A DNA stretch of 64,000 nucleotides from QAMX01 sp964448855 (GTDB lineage: Bacteria; Bacillota; Clostridia; Oscillospirales; QAMX01): assembly GCA_964448855.1 (NCBI GenBank), contig CAYUXI010000001.1, forward strand, positions 186,001 to 250,000. The letters run 5' to 3'. Both the position numbers and the translations under genes were made by a program. Below are positions 24,992-34,370 of the stretch, piece after piece. Under the pieces are notes generated by a model, which worked only from the letters and a program-made list of their open reading frames with translations, had not been told where the DNA came from and did no database searches. The first letter of the stretch is position 1; every line of letters begins with the position of its first letter.

Positions 24992-26374
24992 TCACAGCGC
25001 CATGACCGTTTGACAGAACACCTCGCCGCGCTCTTCGAAGTTTCGGAACGCGTCAAACGAAGCACAGGCCGGAGACAATAGAACCACCTCATGCGGCTGC
25101 GTCAGTCGATGTGCGGTATGGACGGCCTCCTGCAGGTTGGCTGCGTGATGAATTTCCGGGCAGCCAGCTTGATAGGACGGCGCATTCCGGACGGCGGCTT
25201 CGATCTTCTCTGCGGTTGCGCCGGTCAGAATGATGCGGCGCGTCTGACGGCACAGCGCTTCGCCGAGCTGATCGAAGGAAATTCCCTTATCGCTGCCGCC
25301 GAGAATCACGGTCAGTTGGCCGTCAAAGACGCTCAGAGCCGCCATGGTTCGTGTGGGCGACGAGTCGATGGAGCTGTTATAGTAGCGGACATCATCCAGA
25401 ATTCGAACGAGCTCCAGGCGATGATGGACGCCGGGGAATGTGGTTGCGACCTCTGCAATCGCGTCTTGTTTTGCATATTCGTACACGGCGCCGATGGCAG
25501 CCATGTAGTTCTCGATGTTGTGCTGCCCGGGGATTCGAATCTGATCGACCGGCAAAATCGGCTCTGAAACGCCCTGCTTGCAGACGGTAATCCAGCCGTT
25601 TTGGAGAAGAACGCCCTCTTCACAGGCGTTGGCTCTGGAAAACGGACGCGAACCGGCCGGAGCTTCGGAGAGAAAGCCGCGTGTGATCGCGTTGTCATAA
25701 TTGGCGACCAGGACATCCCCCGCCTGCTGCCAGCGAAAAATGGTGCGTTTGGCTTCGATGTATTCCGCCATATCGGTATGTTTATCCAAATGGTTGGGGG
25801 TGACATTCGTGACGACTGCGACGTGCGGGCTGCGCTGCATATCCATCAATTGAAACGAGGAAAGCTCGACGACGGCCAGATCATTCGGCGACATTTCCGC
25901 CAGCTTGGGTGTCAGCGGTGTACCCAGGTTGCCGCCGAGCCACACGCGTTTCCCAGTGCGTTCCAGAATTTTGGCAATGACCGTCGAGGTCGTCGATTTT
26001 CCATCGCTGCCGGTAATCCCGATGATCGGGCACGGGCAGCAGGCAAAAAAGAGGGACATTTCGGAGGTGATTTCCGAACCGGCTGCCGCTGCACGCTGTA
26101 GCATTGGCTTGGTTGGAAGCAGACCCGGAGAGCGGAAAATGACGGCATCATCCAGGTGCGCGTCATACCCATCGCCGCAGTGGAACCAGGTGCCCCGCTC
26201 CTGCAGTTTCTGCGCCGCATCGCCCAGTGCGTCCGGCGCTTTCTGATCATATATGGTGACACAGGCCCCTGCGTTTACGAACATTTCGGCCAGCGGTGCA
26301 TTGCTGACGCCGAAGCCTAAAATGCCAATGCGCTTGCCCCGAATGGATTCAAGATAGCGTTGAATGTTGGTCAC
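24992..26374 (-). CDS. murD: UDP-N-acetylmuramoylalanine-D-glutamate ligase
   Basis: 460 residues, normal length. The N-terminal Rossmann-like domain has IGILGFGVSNAPLAE. The central ATPase domain has GITGSDGKSTT (about 117-127), ELSSFQL and TNVTPNHLDKH. The C-terminal domain has VHHRLE, YYNSSIDSSPTRT and ILGGSDKG. It adds D-Glu to UDP-MurNAc-L-Ala in cytoplasmic peptidoglycan synthesis. It stands alone here, not in a dcw cluster. Confidence 0.97.
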   Translation of the reverse strand: MTNIQRYLESIRGKRIGILGFGVSNAPLAEMFVNAGACVTIYDQKAPDALGDAAQKLQERGTWFHCGDGYDAHLDDAVIFRSPGLLPTKPMLQRAAAAGSEITSEMSLFFACCPCPIIGITGSDGKSTTSTVIAKILERTGKRVWLGGNLGTPLTPKLAEMSPNDLAVVELSSFQLMDMQRSPHVAVVTNVTPNHLDKHTDMAEYIEAKRTIFRWQQAGDVLVANYDNAITRGFLSEAPAGSRPFSRANACEEGVLLQNGWITVCKQGVSEPILPVDQIRIPGQHNIENYMAAIGAVYEYAKQDAIAEVATTFPGVHHRLELVRILDDVRYYNSSIDSSPTRTMAALSVFDGQLTVILGGSDKGISFDQLGEALCRQTRRIILTGATAEKIEAAVRNAPSYQAGCPEIHHAANLQEAVHTAHRLTQPHEVVLLSPACASFDAFRNFEERGEVFCQTVMAL

Positions 26375-26552
26375 TCATTTGCCTCCCGATTCTTTTTTTC
26401 TGTTATTATACGCCTTCCAGCCCGACAAATCAACTCCCCTTTCTGCGCGATTCTCTATTTTCGGCGCATTGCAGATGCAGTTCTCAACTGCAAACAGTGA
26501 TTCGTCTATATGCACAATCGATTTGTCCATTCTCTTACTTGAAAAAATCGGC

Positions 26553-26593
26553 TATAATTTTGATAGGAAAACCCTGCAGGTTCGAATGCAGGG
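26553..26593 (+). promoter_or_regulatory. Promoter -10 and leader hairpin before the GH109-like gene
   Basis: TATAAT lies at 26553-26558 with no good -35. A small hairpin CCCTGCA/TGCAGGG (26572-26578 with 26587-26593) falls in the predicted leader. The rest of the 250-bp murD-GH109 gap shows nothing else I can name. Confidence 0.45.
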
Positions 26594-26624
26594 CGAGATC
26601 AGAAAAAGTTGAGGGTCAGGTTTT

Positions 26625-27905
26625 ATGAAAAGTAATACAGTAAATATTGCTGTGATTGGCCTTGGCGGTCGCGGACATGATATGATGCGCAACCTGCTGG
26701 CCATGGATGACGTTCGCGTGGTCGGCGTTTGTGACGTCTATCCGGATCGGGTGGCAAGTGCCTCGAAGGCGGTAGAAGAGGTCTATGGAAAAGCGCCGGT
26801 GACCTCCACCAATTATCATGATTTGCTCGCCATGAAGGAAGTAGATGGCGTTTTGATCACCACCTGCTGGCAGATGCACATCCGCATTGCGATTGACGCA
26901 ATGAATGCCGGCAAGTATGTGGCCAGCGAGGTCGGCGGCGCATCCTCTCTGGATGAATGCTGGGAGCTGGTTCGGACAAGCCAGCGTACCGGGATGCCGT
27001 GTATGCTGCTGGAAAACTGCTGCTACAGCCGGGAAGAAATGGCGCTGCTTAACATGGTCAAGCAGGGGATGTTCGGCGAAATCGTCCACTGCCGCTGCGG
27101 CTATGAGCACGACCTGCGCGAAGAAATTGCTAAGGGGCATATCAACCGCCACTACAGACTCGATCATTACATGAATCGAAACGGCGACATCTATCCGACG
27201 CACGGTGCCGTTCCCATGGGCAAAATCCTGAACATCAACCGCGGCAACCGGTTTGTCACACTGGTTTCCATGGCCACCAAGGCACGCGGGCTGAATGAAT
27301 GGTCTGCTGCTAATATGCCGGCGGACAACGAGGTGCAGGGCTATCCGTTCACGCAGGGTGACGTCGTAACCACCATGATTCGCTGCGCGCACGGCGAAAC
27401 ACTCGTGCTGACACACGACACCACACTCCCCCGTCCGTACTCCCGTGGCGGATATGTGCAGGGTACAAAGGGTGTCTGGATGGAAGAAAACCGCAGCATT
27501 ATGCTGGAAGGCATCACAGAAAATCACAAGTGGTCGTCCTTTGACCCGATTCTCAAGGAATACGAGCATCCGCTCTGGAAATGGTATCAGGAAATCGGCA
27601 TGAGAGGCGGCCACGGCGGCATGGACTATCTGGTGCTCCGCGCCTACGTGGAGAGCATCCAGGCACAGCAGGATACGCCGATTGACGTCTACGATTTTGC
27701 CACCTATGCGGCCATTACTCCGTTGAGCGAAAATTCCATCGCGGAGGGCAGCGCACCGCAGGCCTTCCCGGATTTCACGAGCGGCGGATTCCTCGTTCGC
27801 AAACCGGAGCGCTGCTGGCAGTACAGCCTGTCGGAAATTGACCGTTCCTACTGTTCCTGCGAAGACGCTCCGTCAGAGCAAGCAAGCACGGAAGCACAAC
27901 AGTAA
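26625..27905 (+). CDS. GH109-like Gfo/Idh/MocA-fold protein
   Basis: 426 residues. The Rossmann opening is VNIAVIGLGGRGHDMM (NAD-binding GxGGxG). The body matches GH109-type proteins: MLLENCCYSREEMALLNMVKQGMFGE, then DIYPTHGAVPMGKILNINRGNRF and LVSMATKARG. Characterised GH109 enzymes are NAD-dependent alpha-N-acetylgalactosaminidases, so this is either such a glycosidase or a related sugar dehydrogenase; substrate is not shown. No signal peptide, so cytoplasmic. The last 131 bp overlap the convergent gerAB gene, and the extreme C-terminus (after about 405) looks like a non-conserved extension. Confidence 0.85.
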   Translation: MKSNTVNIAVIGLGGRGHDMMRNLLAMDDVRVVGVCDVYPDRVASASKAVEEVYGKAPVTSTNYHDLLAMKEVDGVLITTCWQMHIRIAIDAMNAGKYVASEVGGASSLDECWELVRTSQRTGMPCMLLENCCYSREEMALLNMVKQGMFGEIVHCRCGYEHDLREEIAKGHINRHYRLDHYMNRNGDIYPTHGAVPMGKILNINRGNRFVTLVSMATKARGLNEWSAANMPADNEVQGYPFTQGDVVTTMIRCAHGETLVLTHDTTLPRPYSRGGYVQGTKGVWMEENRSIMLEGITENHKWSSFDPILKEYEHPLWKWYQEIGMRGGHGGMDYLVLRAYVESIQAQQDTPIDVYDFATYAAITPLSENSIAEGSAPQAFPDFTSGGFLVRKPERCWQYSLSEIDRSYCSCEDAPSEQASTEAQQ

Positions 27906-28932
27906 ACGGCAACGCCAGGTATTTGTGCGTTTGCAGGAACAGCGTGATATATCGCTGATTGCTGACAAATACGGCTGCCAGGCCGATCATCAGCAATGCG
28001 GATGGCGCAGCAAACAACGGATTCTCCCGCTGTTCGGTGCGTCCTGTCAATTCGTTGAGACATTTCGTCAGGCATTGCACGCACAGTGCCAGTTTCACCG
28101 TATCGCACAGGATATATATGACGGACACGAGGATTTCCATCCGCTGAAAAAATGCGCCAACGCTGACAATGCGAACGGCGACAAATGACTTAAAAAACAG
28201 AATTCCATAGGATGCAGGACCCAGTGCGAGCACGTTTCGAAGAAAGACGAGCGTCAGCAGCACCCAGGTCATGCCGGCACCTCTGATCAGGTTTCGACTG
28301 CCCCTTCTCCCGGATGTTCCGTCGAGAAGGGGCAGTAAAATTATGACATCGCCAAACGGAACGGTAAAAATCGAAAAGGCACCGGCAGCCACCGGCTGCA
28401 AGCCGTGATACAGCATGGGATACGGAAAATGATCCAGGTCAATGGCGAACAGGGACAGCACCAGCGTGACACTCAGCGTTCCGATGACAGCATACTGAAC
28501 CATTCGTGAGACACGCGCCATGGCCATACGGCCGCACCGCACCATGAACGTGATGGCGGCTGCTGAAAGAATGCCGACCACAAGAAATGCCGTGTCGGTC
28601 AGGAACACCGTGTGAATAAAATTTAGGTAATTGCCCGCGACGGCTGTTCCGATGATCACGGCGTAGACGCCAAAGAGCGCAATCGCGATTTTTCCGAACA
28701 GGGTGCCGAAGCATTGCTTGCAGAGGGCAAACAGACCACCCTGCCCTGCGCGGGTCAGCAGGTGCTCATAGAGCGCGTACAGCGGTAAGGTTGGAATGAC
28801 GGCCAGCAGCGCAGACAGATAGCTTTCCTCTCCGGCCTCTTTGGTTCCGCCAATGACAAAGATGCCGCCCATTGTCATCAAAAATGCCATCGATCGGATT
28901 TGACGATCGGTGATTTTTCCCGTTTCCAGCAT
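27775..28932 (-). CDS. GerAB-type spore germination permease
   Basis: About 385 residues from the ATG at 28932, which has AAAAGGAG 7 nt upstream; the open ATG at 28965 has no such site. It has ten or so membrane helices and opens GKITDRQIRSMAFLMTMGGIFVIGG, as in the APC-superfamily GerAB/YndE permeases. These bind the germinant in the receptor complex. The C-terminal 25-30 residues (NGQFPTGCTASSAPVCERGIRRS) extend past the usual end and are encoded opposite the GH109-like gene. It is the last gene of the germinant-receptor operon. Confidence 0.93.
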   Translation of the reverse strand: MLETGKITDRQIRSMAFLMTMGGIFVIGGTKEAGEESYLSALLAVIPTLPLYALYEHLLTRAGQGGLFALCKQCFGTLFGKIAIALFGVYAVIIGTAVAGNYLNFIHTVFLTDTAFLVVGILSAAAITFMVRCGRMAMARVSRMVQYAVIGTLSVTLVLSLFAIDLDHFPYPMLYHGLQPVAAGAFSIFTVPFGDVIILLPLLDGTSGRRGSRNLIRGAGMTWVLLTLVFLRNVLALGPASYGILFFKSFVAVRIVSVGAFFQRMEILVSVIYILCDTVKLALCVQCLTKCLNELTGRTEQRENPLFAAPSALLMIGLAAVFVSNQRYITLFLQTHKYLALPFTVVLPCLLALTERLRRNSRNGQFPTGCTASSAPVCERGIRRS

Positions 28933-28946
28933 ACGAAGACTCCTTT

Positions 28947-29150
28947 TCAGGACGGATACAGCCATTCAGACAGCTGTTCAATCGGATTGGGCAGTGTCCA
29001 CTGCCGAAAGGATGCATAGCAGAACATCCCGGCCGCGAGCATGAGACAGCAATAGACCACACTTCGGCCAACGGTGGGTTTTCGACGACCTGTCAGGAGA
29101 TCTGTGGTCAGGAAACACGCCAGATAGGCGATCATCAGAAAAACCGTCAT
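28947..29150 (-). CDS. Small two-helix membrane protein in the ger operon (candidate D subunit)
   Basis: 67 residues with two membrane helices (MTVFLMIAYLACFLTTDLL and VVYCCLMLAAGMFCYASF), a short basic loop GRRKPT between them and an acidic/aromatic tail. Its start overlaps gerAC by 4 nt and it ends 14 bp before the gerAB start, so it is plainly part of the operon. Some Bacillus germinant receptors encode small two-helix D subunits (GerKD, GerUD, GerVD types) that modulate the response. This protein has the same size, topology and company, but I cannot show homology by eye. Confidence 0.75.
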   Translation of the reverse strand: MTVFLMIAYLACFLTTDLLTGRRKPTVGRSVVYCCLMLAAGMFCYASFRQWTLPNPIEQLSEWLYPS

Positions 29151-30310
29151 GAAATTTCCTCCTGATCATTGAGCGGAGACATTTTCCCGGACTGGTCAAT
29201 CACGGCGTGTACGTGCATTTCATAGGGCATATGGGCATAAAACCAATCCCAATCGGCTGCAATATGGTGCCAGATTTTGGCGTCATGGCGTTTGATGTGC
29301 TGCCCGATGCACAGAATGTCCGTGCCGAACTGCTGAATGTCCCGCTCCAGCAACGCGCAGCACGCATCGTGAACCGCCTGCTCGGCTGCCTGTATGATTC
29401 GCTCTGTGCCGTCTGCATTTCGAATGACGGTATCATCTCCGATATGCCCGACGAGAGACAGGTTCAGCTTCATCTCAATTTGCGCAGACACAGCGCTTTC
29501 ACTGCAAACGGTCTGCAAGGAAATCGAATGGCTGACTACTTTGACCTGAACCGTCAAATCCTCATTCGCAATTGGAACGGACAAAACGCTTTGAAACGGG
29601 TTTTTCATCATCAGCATCAGGTATGGCACATCACTGCCCTCATAAATGCCTGACAGGACATCCTGTTTCAAAACGGCGTATGAAGAAATGGACAGCAGCT
29701 CCTGCTCCTGATTCGTCTGCCCGCTGACAATCGGGATGCAGGTTGCCGCGCCCTGTATCCCGTATCGATTGATCAACTCATTGACATTGACAACCGTATG
29801 ACCGCGGTTCTGATAATTTTCCAGAATCTGTTCCAGAGAAATCGAGACGCTCTTTTGTCCCAGCGTCTGCATCTGATAGATCTCGCTGGCTTTTTCCGTT
29901 CCGGCCACAATGACCATGGAGGAGAGCCTTGCGTTGACATCGCTGGCAAACCAATCGAGAATCGGTTCAATGGAGTGCTGGAGTACACTCCGGCTCAGGA
30001 TAAAGACGTCTGCATGACCCCAATACAGCTGGCGACCGGCCATGTGCGTCATATCATTGATGGCCTCTACGAGGCTTGCACCGCTCGACTCCATATAGAT
30101 GATCTCATAATCGGAATCGTTGCCGCCGCTGTTTTGCAGATTTAGAATCTCGGTTGTCACGGTATACTCACCGGAGGACGGGTCAAAATCGATAGCGGCA
30201 CCGGCCACGATGATCAGCTTTTCGATTTCGACATAATTGCTGCACCCGCTCAGAAGCGATAACAGAAGCGAGAGGCAGACAAATGACAACAGCCAACGCG
30301 TTTTTTTCAT
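29147..30310 (-). CDS. GerAC-type spore germination lipoprotein
   Basis: 387 residues. The N-terminal lipoprotein signal ends in LSLLSGC (lipobox, Cys about 23), followed by the GerC opening VEIEKLIIVAGAAIDFD and TVTTEILNLQ. The body is the three-domain soluble fold of GerC subunits, ending in a helical domain. It is anchored on the outer face of the spore inner membrane and completes the A/B/C receptor. It overlaps gerAA and the small downstream gene by 4 nt each. Confidence 0.95.
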   Translation of the reverse strand: MKKTRWLLSFVCLSLLLSLLSGCSNYVEIEKLIIVAGAAIDFDPSSGEYTVTTEILNLQNSGGNDSDYEIIYMESSGASLVEAINDMTHMAGRQLYWGHADVFILSRSVLQHSIEPILDWFASDVNARLSSMVIVAGTEKASEIYQMQTLGQKSVSISLEQILENYQNRGHTVVNVNELINRYGIQGAATCIPIVSGQTNQEQELLSISSYAVLKQDVLSGIYEGSDVPYLMLMMKNPFQSVLSVPIANEDLTVQVKVVSHSISLQTVCSESAVSAQIEMKLNLSLVGHIGDDTVIRNADGTERIIQAAEQAVHDACCALLERDIQQFGTDILCIGQHIKRHDAKIWHHIAADWDWFYAHMPYEMHVHAVIDQSGKMSPLNDQEEIS

Positions 30311-31791
30311 GATTTCTGATCATCCTCATCTTCTGATTCTGCAAACAGACGCCGATAATGCAGTGTGCCCCAGCGTGCCCGGACGAATGAATCGTGCCGC
30401 TGGCGATCGGCGTGATCGGGTGCAAGCGACAGGTACGGCACACAAAATGTCCGGATAGCACCCAGATGAAAAAGCAGGAGCAGAGCGCCCAGAATATACC
30501 CGACCATCCCCAGCATGGCACTGCTGATTAGCAGCGCCGTGCGCGTGATAATCTCTGCGCCGCCGACAGCCGGAATCATCAACGAGGTGGTGCCGGTCAA
30601 GGCAATGACGATGACCATGGGGGCCGAGATGAACTTCGCTTCGACGGCAGCCTGCCCCAGAACCAGCGCACCGACAATGGATAACGCCTGACCGACGTTG
30701 TTGGACATTCGAATGCTGGCCTCCCGTAAAATTTCGAATGCCAGCAGCAGAAGCAGCATTTCGACGATGGTCGGAAACGGAACGCCCTGACGACTGGCCG
30801 AAATGCTGATCAGCAACGACGGAGGCAGAATTTCCTGATGATAGGTGAGAATGGCCACATAAATGGCGGGAACGGAAACGGAGATGAAAAAGCCCACCAT
30901 GCGCAGCAGTCGATTGATGGTCGCAAAGATATAATTGGTATAGTAATCGTCATTGACCTGGAAGTTTTCGATAAAAAGATACGGAACCGTCAGGACACAG
31001 GGAGAACCGTCCACAATCAGTGCGATACGCCCCTCGATCAGCTTGGCGGCTGTGATGTCCGGCCGCTCGGTCACGCCAATAGTTTTGAACGGCGTATACG
31101 GGGCGTCACAGAGCTGCTCCTGCAAATAATTGGAATCCAGAATGCCGTCCATCCGAATTTGCGCCAGTCGCCGTTTGAGCTCGGCCAGAATTTTGGGGTT
31201 GACTCTGGATTCCAGGTAGCAGAGATAGGTGCGTGTATGTGTCAGGGAGCCAAAGGTGATTTCCTCCACCTGCAGAGACGTTGTCTGCAGCTTGCGGCGC
31301 AGCATACAGATGTTGGTCAGAGCGGATTCGATAAAGCTCTCGCGGGGGCCGCGAAGCACCTTCTCGTTTTCCGGCTCCTGCGTCGCACGCCGCATCCAGC
31401 CCTTGGCACCGATGATCAGTGCGCCGTTTTGTGCAAACAGAACGCAGTCGCCGTTCATGATGGCTTCCGCCAGCTCTTCCACCGTTCTCCCCGGCTGCAC
31501 CTCGGCATTTGCCAGTCCTTTTTGGGCGATGGATGCTGCATCCGCCGAAGCATCCGGCTTTTCCAGATAGCTCTGCAGGGGCTTTAGAATACTGGCAGAA
31601 ATCAACAGGCCGTCCGTCATCCCGTCGAGATGGCACAGAATGCATTCCGCATCCGGTCGATCGCTCCGACTGACATGGCACTGACGAAACGTCACATCGT
31701 TTTGAAAAAGCGCAGACAGCCGACCGGCATCCGTTTCCGGAACGCCTGTCAGTGGCTGGACAGGTTTCTCCCTGTTTTCTGAATTGTACAT
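30307..31791 (-). CDS. GerAA-type spore germination protein
   Basis: About 494 residues from the ATG at 31791 (AGGTGAG just upstream); a GTG at 31827 is also possible and would add 12 residues. A cytosolic N-terminal domain (to about 270) contains ILKPLQSYLEK, RGPRESFIESALTNICMLRRKL and NPKILAELKRRL. Membrane helices follow, with EILPPSLLISISASRQGVPFP and the C-terminal TGTTSLMIPAVGGAEIITR. This is the A subunit of nutrient germinant receptors, normally made under sigma-G in the forespore. It is first in the order A-C-small-B. Confidence 0.96.
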   Translation of the reverse strand: MYNSENREKPVQPLTGVPETDAGRLSALFQNDVTFRQCHVSRSDRPDAECILCHLDGMTDGLLISASILKPLQSYLEKPDASADAASIAQKGLANAEVQPGRTVEELAEAIMNGDCVLFAQNGALIIGAKGWMRRATQEPENEKVLRGPRESFIESALTNICMLRRKLQTTSLQVEEITFGSLTHTRTYLCYLESRVNPKILAELKRRLAQIRMDGILDSNYLQEQLCDAPYTPFKTIGVTERPDITAAKLIEGRIALIVDGSPCVLTVPYLFIENFQVNDDYYTNYIFATINRLLRMVGFFISVSVPAIYVAILTYHQEILPPSLLISISASRQGVPFPTIVEMLLLLLAFEILREASIRMSNNVGQALSIVGALVLGQAAVEAKFISAPMVIVIALTGTTSLMIPAVGGAEIITRTALLISSAMLGMVGYILGALLLLFHLGAIRTFCVPYLSLAPDHADRQRHDSFVRARWGTLHYRRLFAESEDEDDQKS

Positions 31792-31920
31792 TGCTCTCAC
31801 CTGATTCTCATTTTGCTTGCTTCCCACTTCCAGTATCTCCGGCTTTGACGCCGTATATACGCTGCGGAAACGGCAGATACTGATGACAGCAATCGAGCAA
31901 CAGACAAAGGTGGGACAAAC

Positions 31921-32829
31921 ATGCAGACAGGTCGGATCCGCACAGATCTTGCAGAAGAGGCCGTTGGCTTATACCGGGAATCGCAGTCGGCTACGAATTT
32001 GCCAGATGGCATTGCATCCATGAAAAAACGGCGCAACGGGATGCTCGTCACATCCGTTCAGATTACCACACAGGCCGCTGCGGAACAGGTCGGTAAGCCG
32101 ATCGGTTCCTATATCACGATCGATCTGGAGCAATTGCACACGCACGCAGAGGACAGTTTTCGACAGACGGCGGAATTGATTGCAGAGGAGCTGACAGCGC
32201 TTTTGCCGCCCGCGAATTCGTCGCCGTTTCTGGTCGTCGGACTGGGCAATCGCTCGGTGACACCGGATGCGCTTGGCCCCTGCGCCGCCGAAAAGACGAT
32301 TGCAACCAGACATTTGCTGCGCGAAATGCCTGAGCAGTTTTCCATGCTGCGCCCTGTCACGGTGATTGCGCCCGGTGTACTCGGCATGACAGGTATCGAG
32401 TCCGGCGAAATGATTTGCGGTCTTGTGGATCGCATCCGGCCATGTGCGGTGGTGGCCATCGACGCCCTGTCTGCACGACGAAGCGACCGCCTGTGCCACA
32501 CGGTGCAGTTGACGGATACCGGCATTGTGCCGGGCTCTGGCGTCGGAAACCATCGATTTGCAATCAACCGGGATACGATCGGTGTGCCCTGCATTGCCAT
32601 TGGTGTGCCGACGGTTGTAGATGCGGCAACGCTGGCAGCAGATGCACTGGAGCAGATTCACGCAGCCTACGACGAAGAAGCACTCTTCCGGACATACGGA
32701 GCGACGTTTGTCACCTGCAAGGAAATTGACCGGCTGATGGCGGTTTGCGCCAAGGCGATTGGCCATGCGGTGAATCTGGCGCTGCAGCCGGAGCTGTCAA
32801 TGGAAGACATCGAGATGTTTCTCGCCTGA
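31921..32829 (+). CDS. gpr: GPR endopeptidase (germination protease)
   Basis: 302 residues, peptidase family A25. The propeptide region opens MQTGRIRTDLAEEA. The core has LVVGLGNRSVTPDALGP, TVIAPGVLGMTGIESGE, VVAIDALSARRSDRLCHTVQL, GSGVGNHR and GVPTVVDAATLAAD. Gpr is made as a zymogen in the forespore and degrades small acid-soluble proteins early in germination. AAAGGTGGG precedes the ATG. It lies directly before spoIIP, the same order as in Bacillus subtilis, and is divergent from the ger operon. Confidence 0.97.
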   Translation: MQTGRIRTDLAEEAVGLYRESQSATNLPDGIASMKKRRNGMLVTSVQITTQAAAEQVGKPIGSYITIDLEQLHTHAEDSFRQTAELIAEELTALLPPANSSPFLVVGLGNRSVTPDALGPCAAEKTIATRHLLREMPEQFSMLRPVTVIAPGVLGMTGIESGEMICGLVDRIRPCAVVAIDALSARRSDRLCHTVQLTDTGIVPGSGVGNHRFAINRDTIGVPCIAIGVPTVVDAATLAADALEQIHAAYDEEALFRTYGATFVTCKEIDRLMAVCAKAIGHAVNLALQPELSMEDIEMFLA

Positions 32830-32891
32830 GCATATCCATCGTTCCATGTTCATATACTGGTCGTGAACTCTACAGAAGGAGGCGTTGAACG

Positions 32892-34139
32892 ATGGAACAG
32901 CTGGAGCTTTTGTATCGGTACCCAACTGGTCAGTCCGACAATGGTTCAAAGAAGCGCACGGAGCAGATTGTCATTCAGAAGGACAAGCCGCGTTCCAAAC
33001 GTCCGGCTTTTTCGGTGATGCGGCGCGGTGCTGCTTTCTGTCTGTCCATCGGGATTCTGGCGTGTACACCGGGTGCAGCGCGGACGACGACCGATTCCAA
33101 GCTCCCGGATGCCGTTCTGGGGCTTGTGCTGCGAAACGAAATGACCGGCTATGCTTCTCCTTATCGAGTGGCTGATTTGCCCATTCTCTCCTGGACCGAT
33201 CAGCTGCAATCCCAGTTGCAAGCACTTCCGTCTCAAATGCCATCGGTATCGGATTCGGTTTCGAACACAGAGAACGGACTGGACTTTCCGGCGAATTGCC
33301 GCAATCCGGGCGGGGGTCTCGAGCCCTGCTCGGACAGTCTGGTTGCGGAATCTGTCCGCGAGCTCACCGTTGCGCCGACGAGCGCCTACGGATATGACGC
33401 GTATCAGAAGCTCTATGTTCTAAACGGGAGCGGCAAAACGCTGAATCTTCCTGAGCTGCTTCAGGAGCCGCTTCAGATTTCCGCTGTCAGTGCTGAGCCT
33501 CTTGTCTATATCTATCACACGCACACCTGTGAAGCATACACACCGGGTACGCTGGATACATACAAAACGGATGCGTCTGACCGCTGCACCGATTCGGCAT
33601 ACAACGTGGTACGAATCGGCGAGGAAATAGCCGAACGATTGCGGGCGCATGGCATCAGCGTGATTCATGATACAACAATGTACGATTCCCCTTCCTACAC
33701 CGGTGCCTACAAGCGGTCACTGGCCGCCGTTCAACAGGCCATACAGGAGCATCCTTCCATTCAGGTGGTGATCGATGTTCACCGGGACGCACTCAACCAG
33801 CCGGACGCGCAGAAATATAAATTGATCACGGAAACGGAAGCAGGCAAAACGGCACAGGTGATGATGGTCATTGGAACGGACGCCGCCGCAGGGGATCATC
33901 CGCACTGGAAGGAAAATCTGAAGCTGGCGCTCCGTGTCCAGCAACAGATGACAGAGCGCTGGCCGACCTTGGCGCGGCCGATCAAGCTGACCCGCTCCAG
34001 CTATTTCCAGTTTTCTGCAATTGGCGCCATGATCGTTGAGGTTGGTGCGAACGGGAATGAGCTGTCTGAGGCGATTCGTGCCGGTCGCCTCTATGCTGAG
34101 GCACTCGCCGAGGTGCTGCTCACGAATGCGGGCACATAG
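32892..34139 (+). CDS. spoIIP: Stage II sporulation protein P (engulfment peptidoglycan hydrolase)
   Basis: 415 residues. After a cytosolic N-terminus there is a membrane helix (about 48-66, ending near IGILACTPGA), a linker, and a C-terminal amidase/endopeptidase domain with YIYHTHTCEAYTP, VIDVHRDAL and MIVEVGANGNEL. These carry the conserved zinc-binding His and Glu residues. With SpoIID and SpoIIM it degrades septal peptidoglycan so that the mother cell membrane can engulf the forespore. AGAAGGAGG precedes the start. It is 62 bp after gpr. Confidence 0.95.
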   Translation: MEQLELLYRYPTGQSDNGSKKRTEQIVIQKDKPRSKRPAFSVMRRGAAFCLSIGILACTPGAARTTTDSKLPDAVLGLVLRNEMTGYASPYRVADLPILSWTDQLQSQLQALPSQMPSVSDSVSNTENGLDFPANCRNPGGGLEPCSDSLVAESVRELTVAPTSAYGYDAYQKLYVLNGSGKTLNLPELLQEPLQISAVSAEPLVYIYHTHTCEAYTPGTLDTYKTDASDRCTDSAYNVVRIGEEIAERLRAHGISVIHDTTMYDSPSYTGAYKRSLAAVQQAIQEHPSIQVVIDVHRDALNQPDAQKYKLITETEAGKTAQVMMVIGTDAAAGDHPHWKENLKLALRVQQQMTERWPTLARPIKLTRSSYFQFSAIGAMIVEVGANGNELSEAIRAGRLYAEALAEVLLTNAGT

Positions 34140-34164
34140 ACGTGCATTTCGTGTTGCTTTTTGA

Positions 34165-34198
34165 ATCGGGCTGAGAGACTTTGTGCTTTCAGCCCGAT
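34165..34198 (+). terminator. Hairpin after spoIIP
   Basis: ATCGGGCTGA (34165-34174) pairs perfectly with 34189-34198 across a 14-nt loop. No U-tract follows, so terminator function is only probable. Confidence 0.55.
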
Positions 34199-34291
34199 CG
34201 TCATAAAGCACGTTTTTGCCCTGTGCGACTGATTTTATGCATCGTGGACGGATTCTCTGCAAGATTTCCTGTTTTCATCCGGATCAACGGC

Positions 34292-34320
34292 TTGCAATTT
34301 GACAGCATTTGCGGTATAAT
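34292..34320 (+). promoter_or_regulatory. Promoter of the phosphofructokinase gene
   Basis: TTGCAA (34292-34297), 17-bp spacer, TATAAT (34315-34320), about 50 bp before the ATG. Confidence 0.8.
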
Positions 34321-34370
34321 AAAACCAATGCGAAAATCAGGTTGATTTTTACTTGAGAGGAGTTTTTTTC

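Noticed and set aside
31852..31861. CGTATATACG palindrome between gerAA and gpr
   Set aside because: A 10-bp palindrome alone is not enough, and no sigma-G-type -35/-10 pair could be placed around it.
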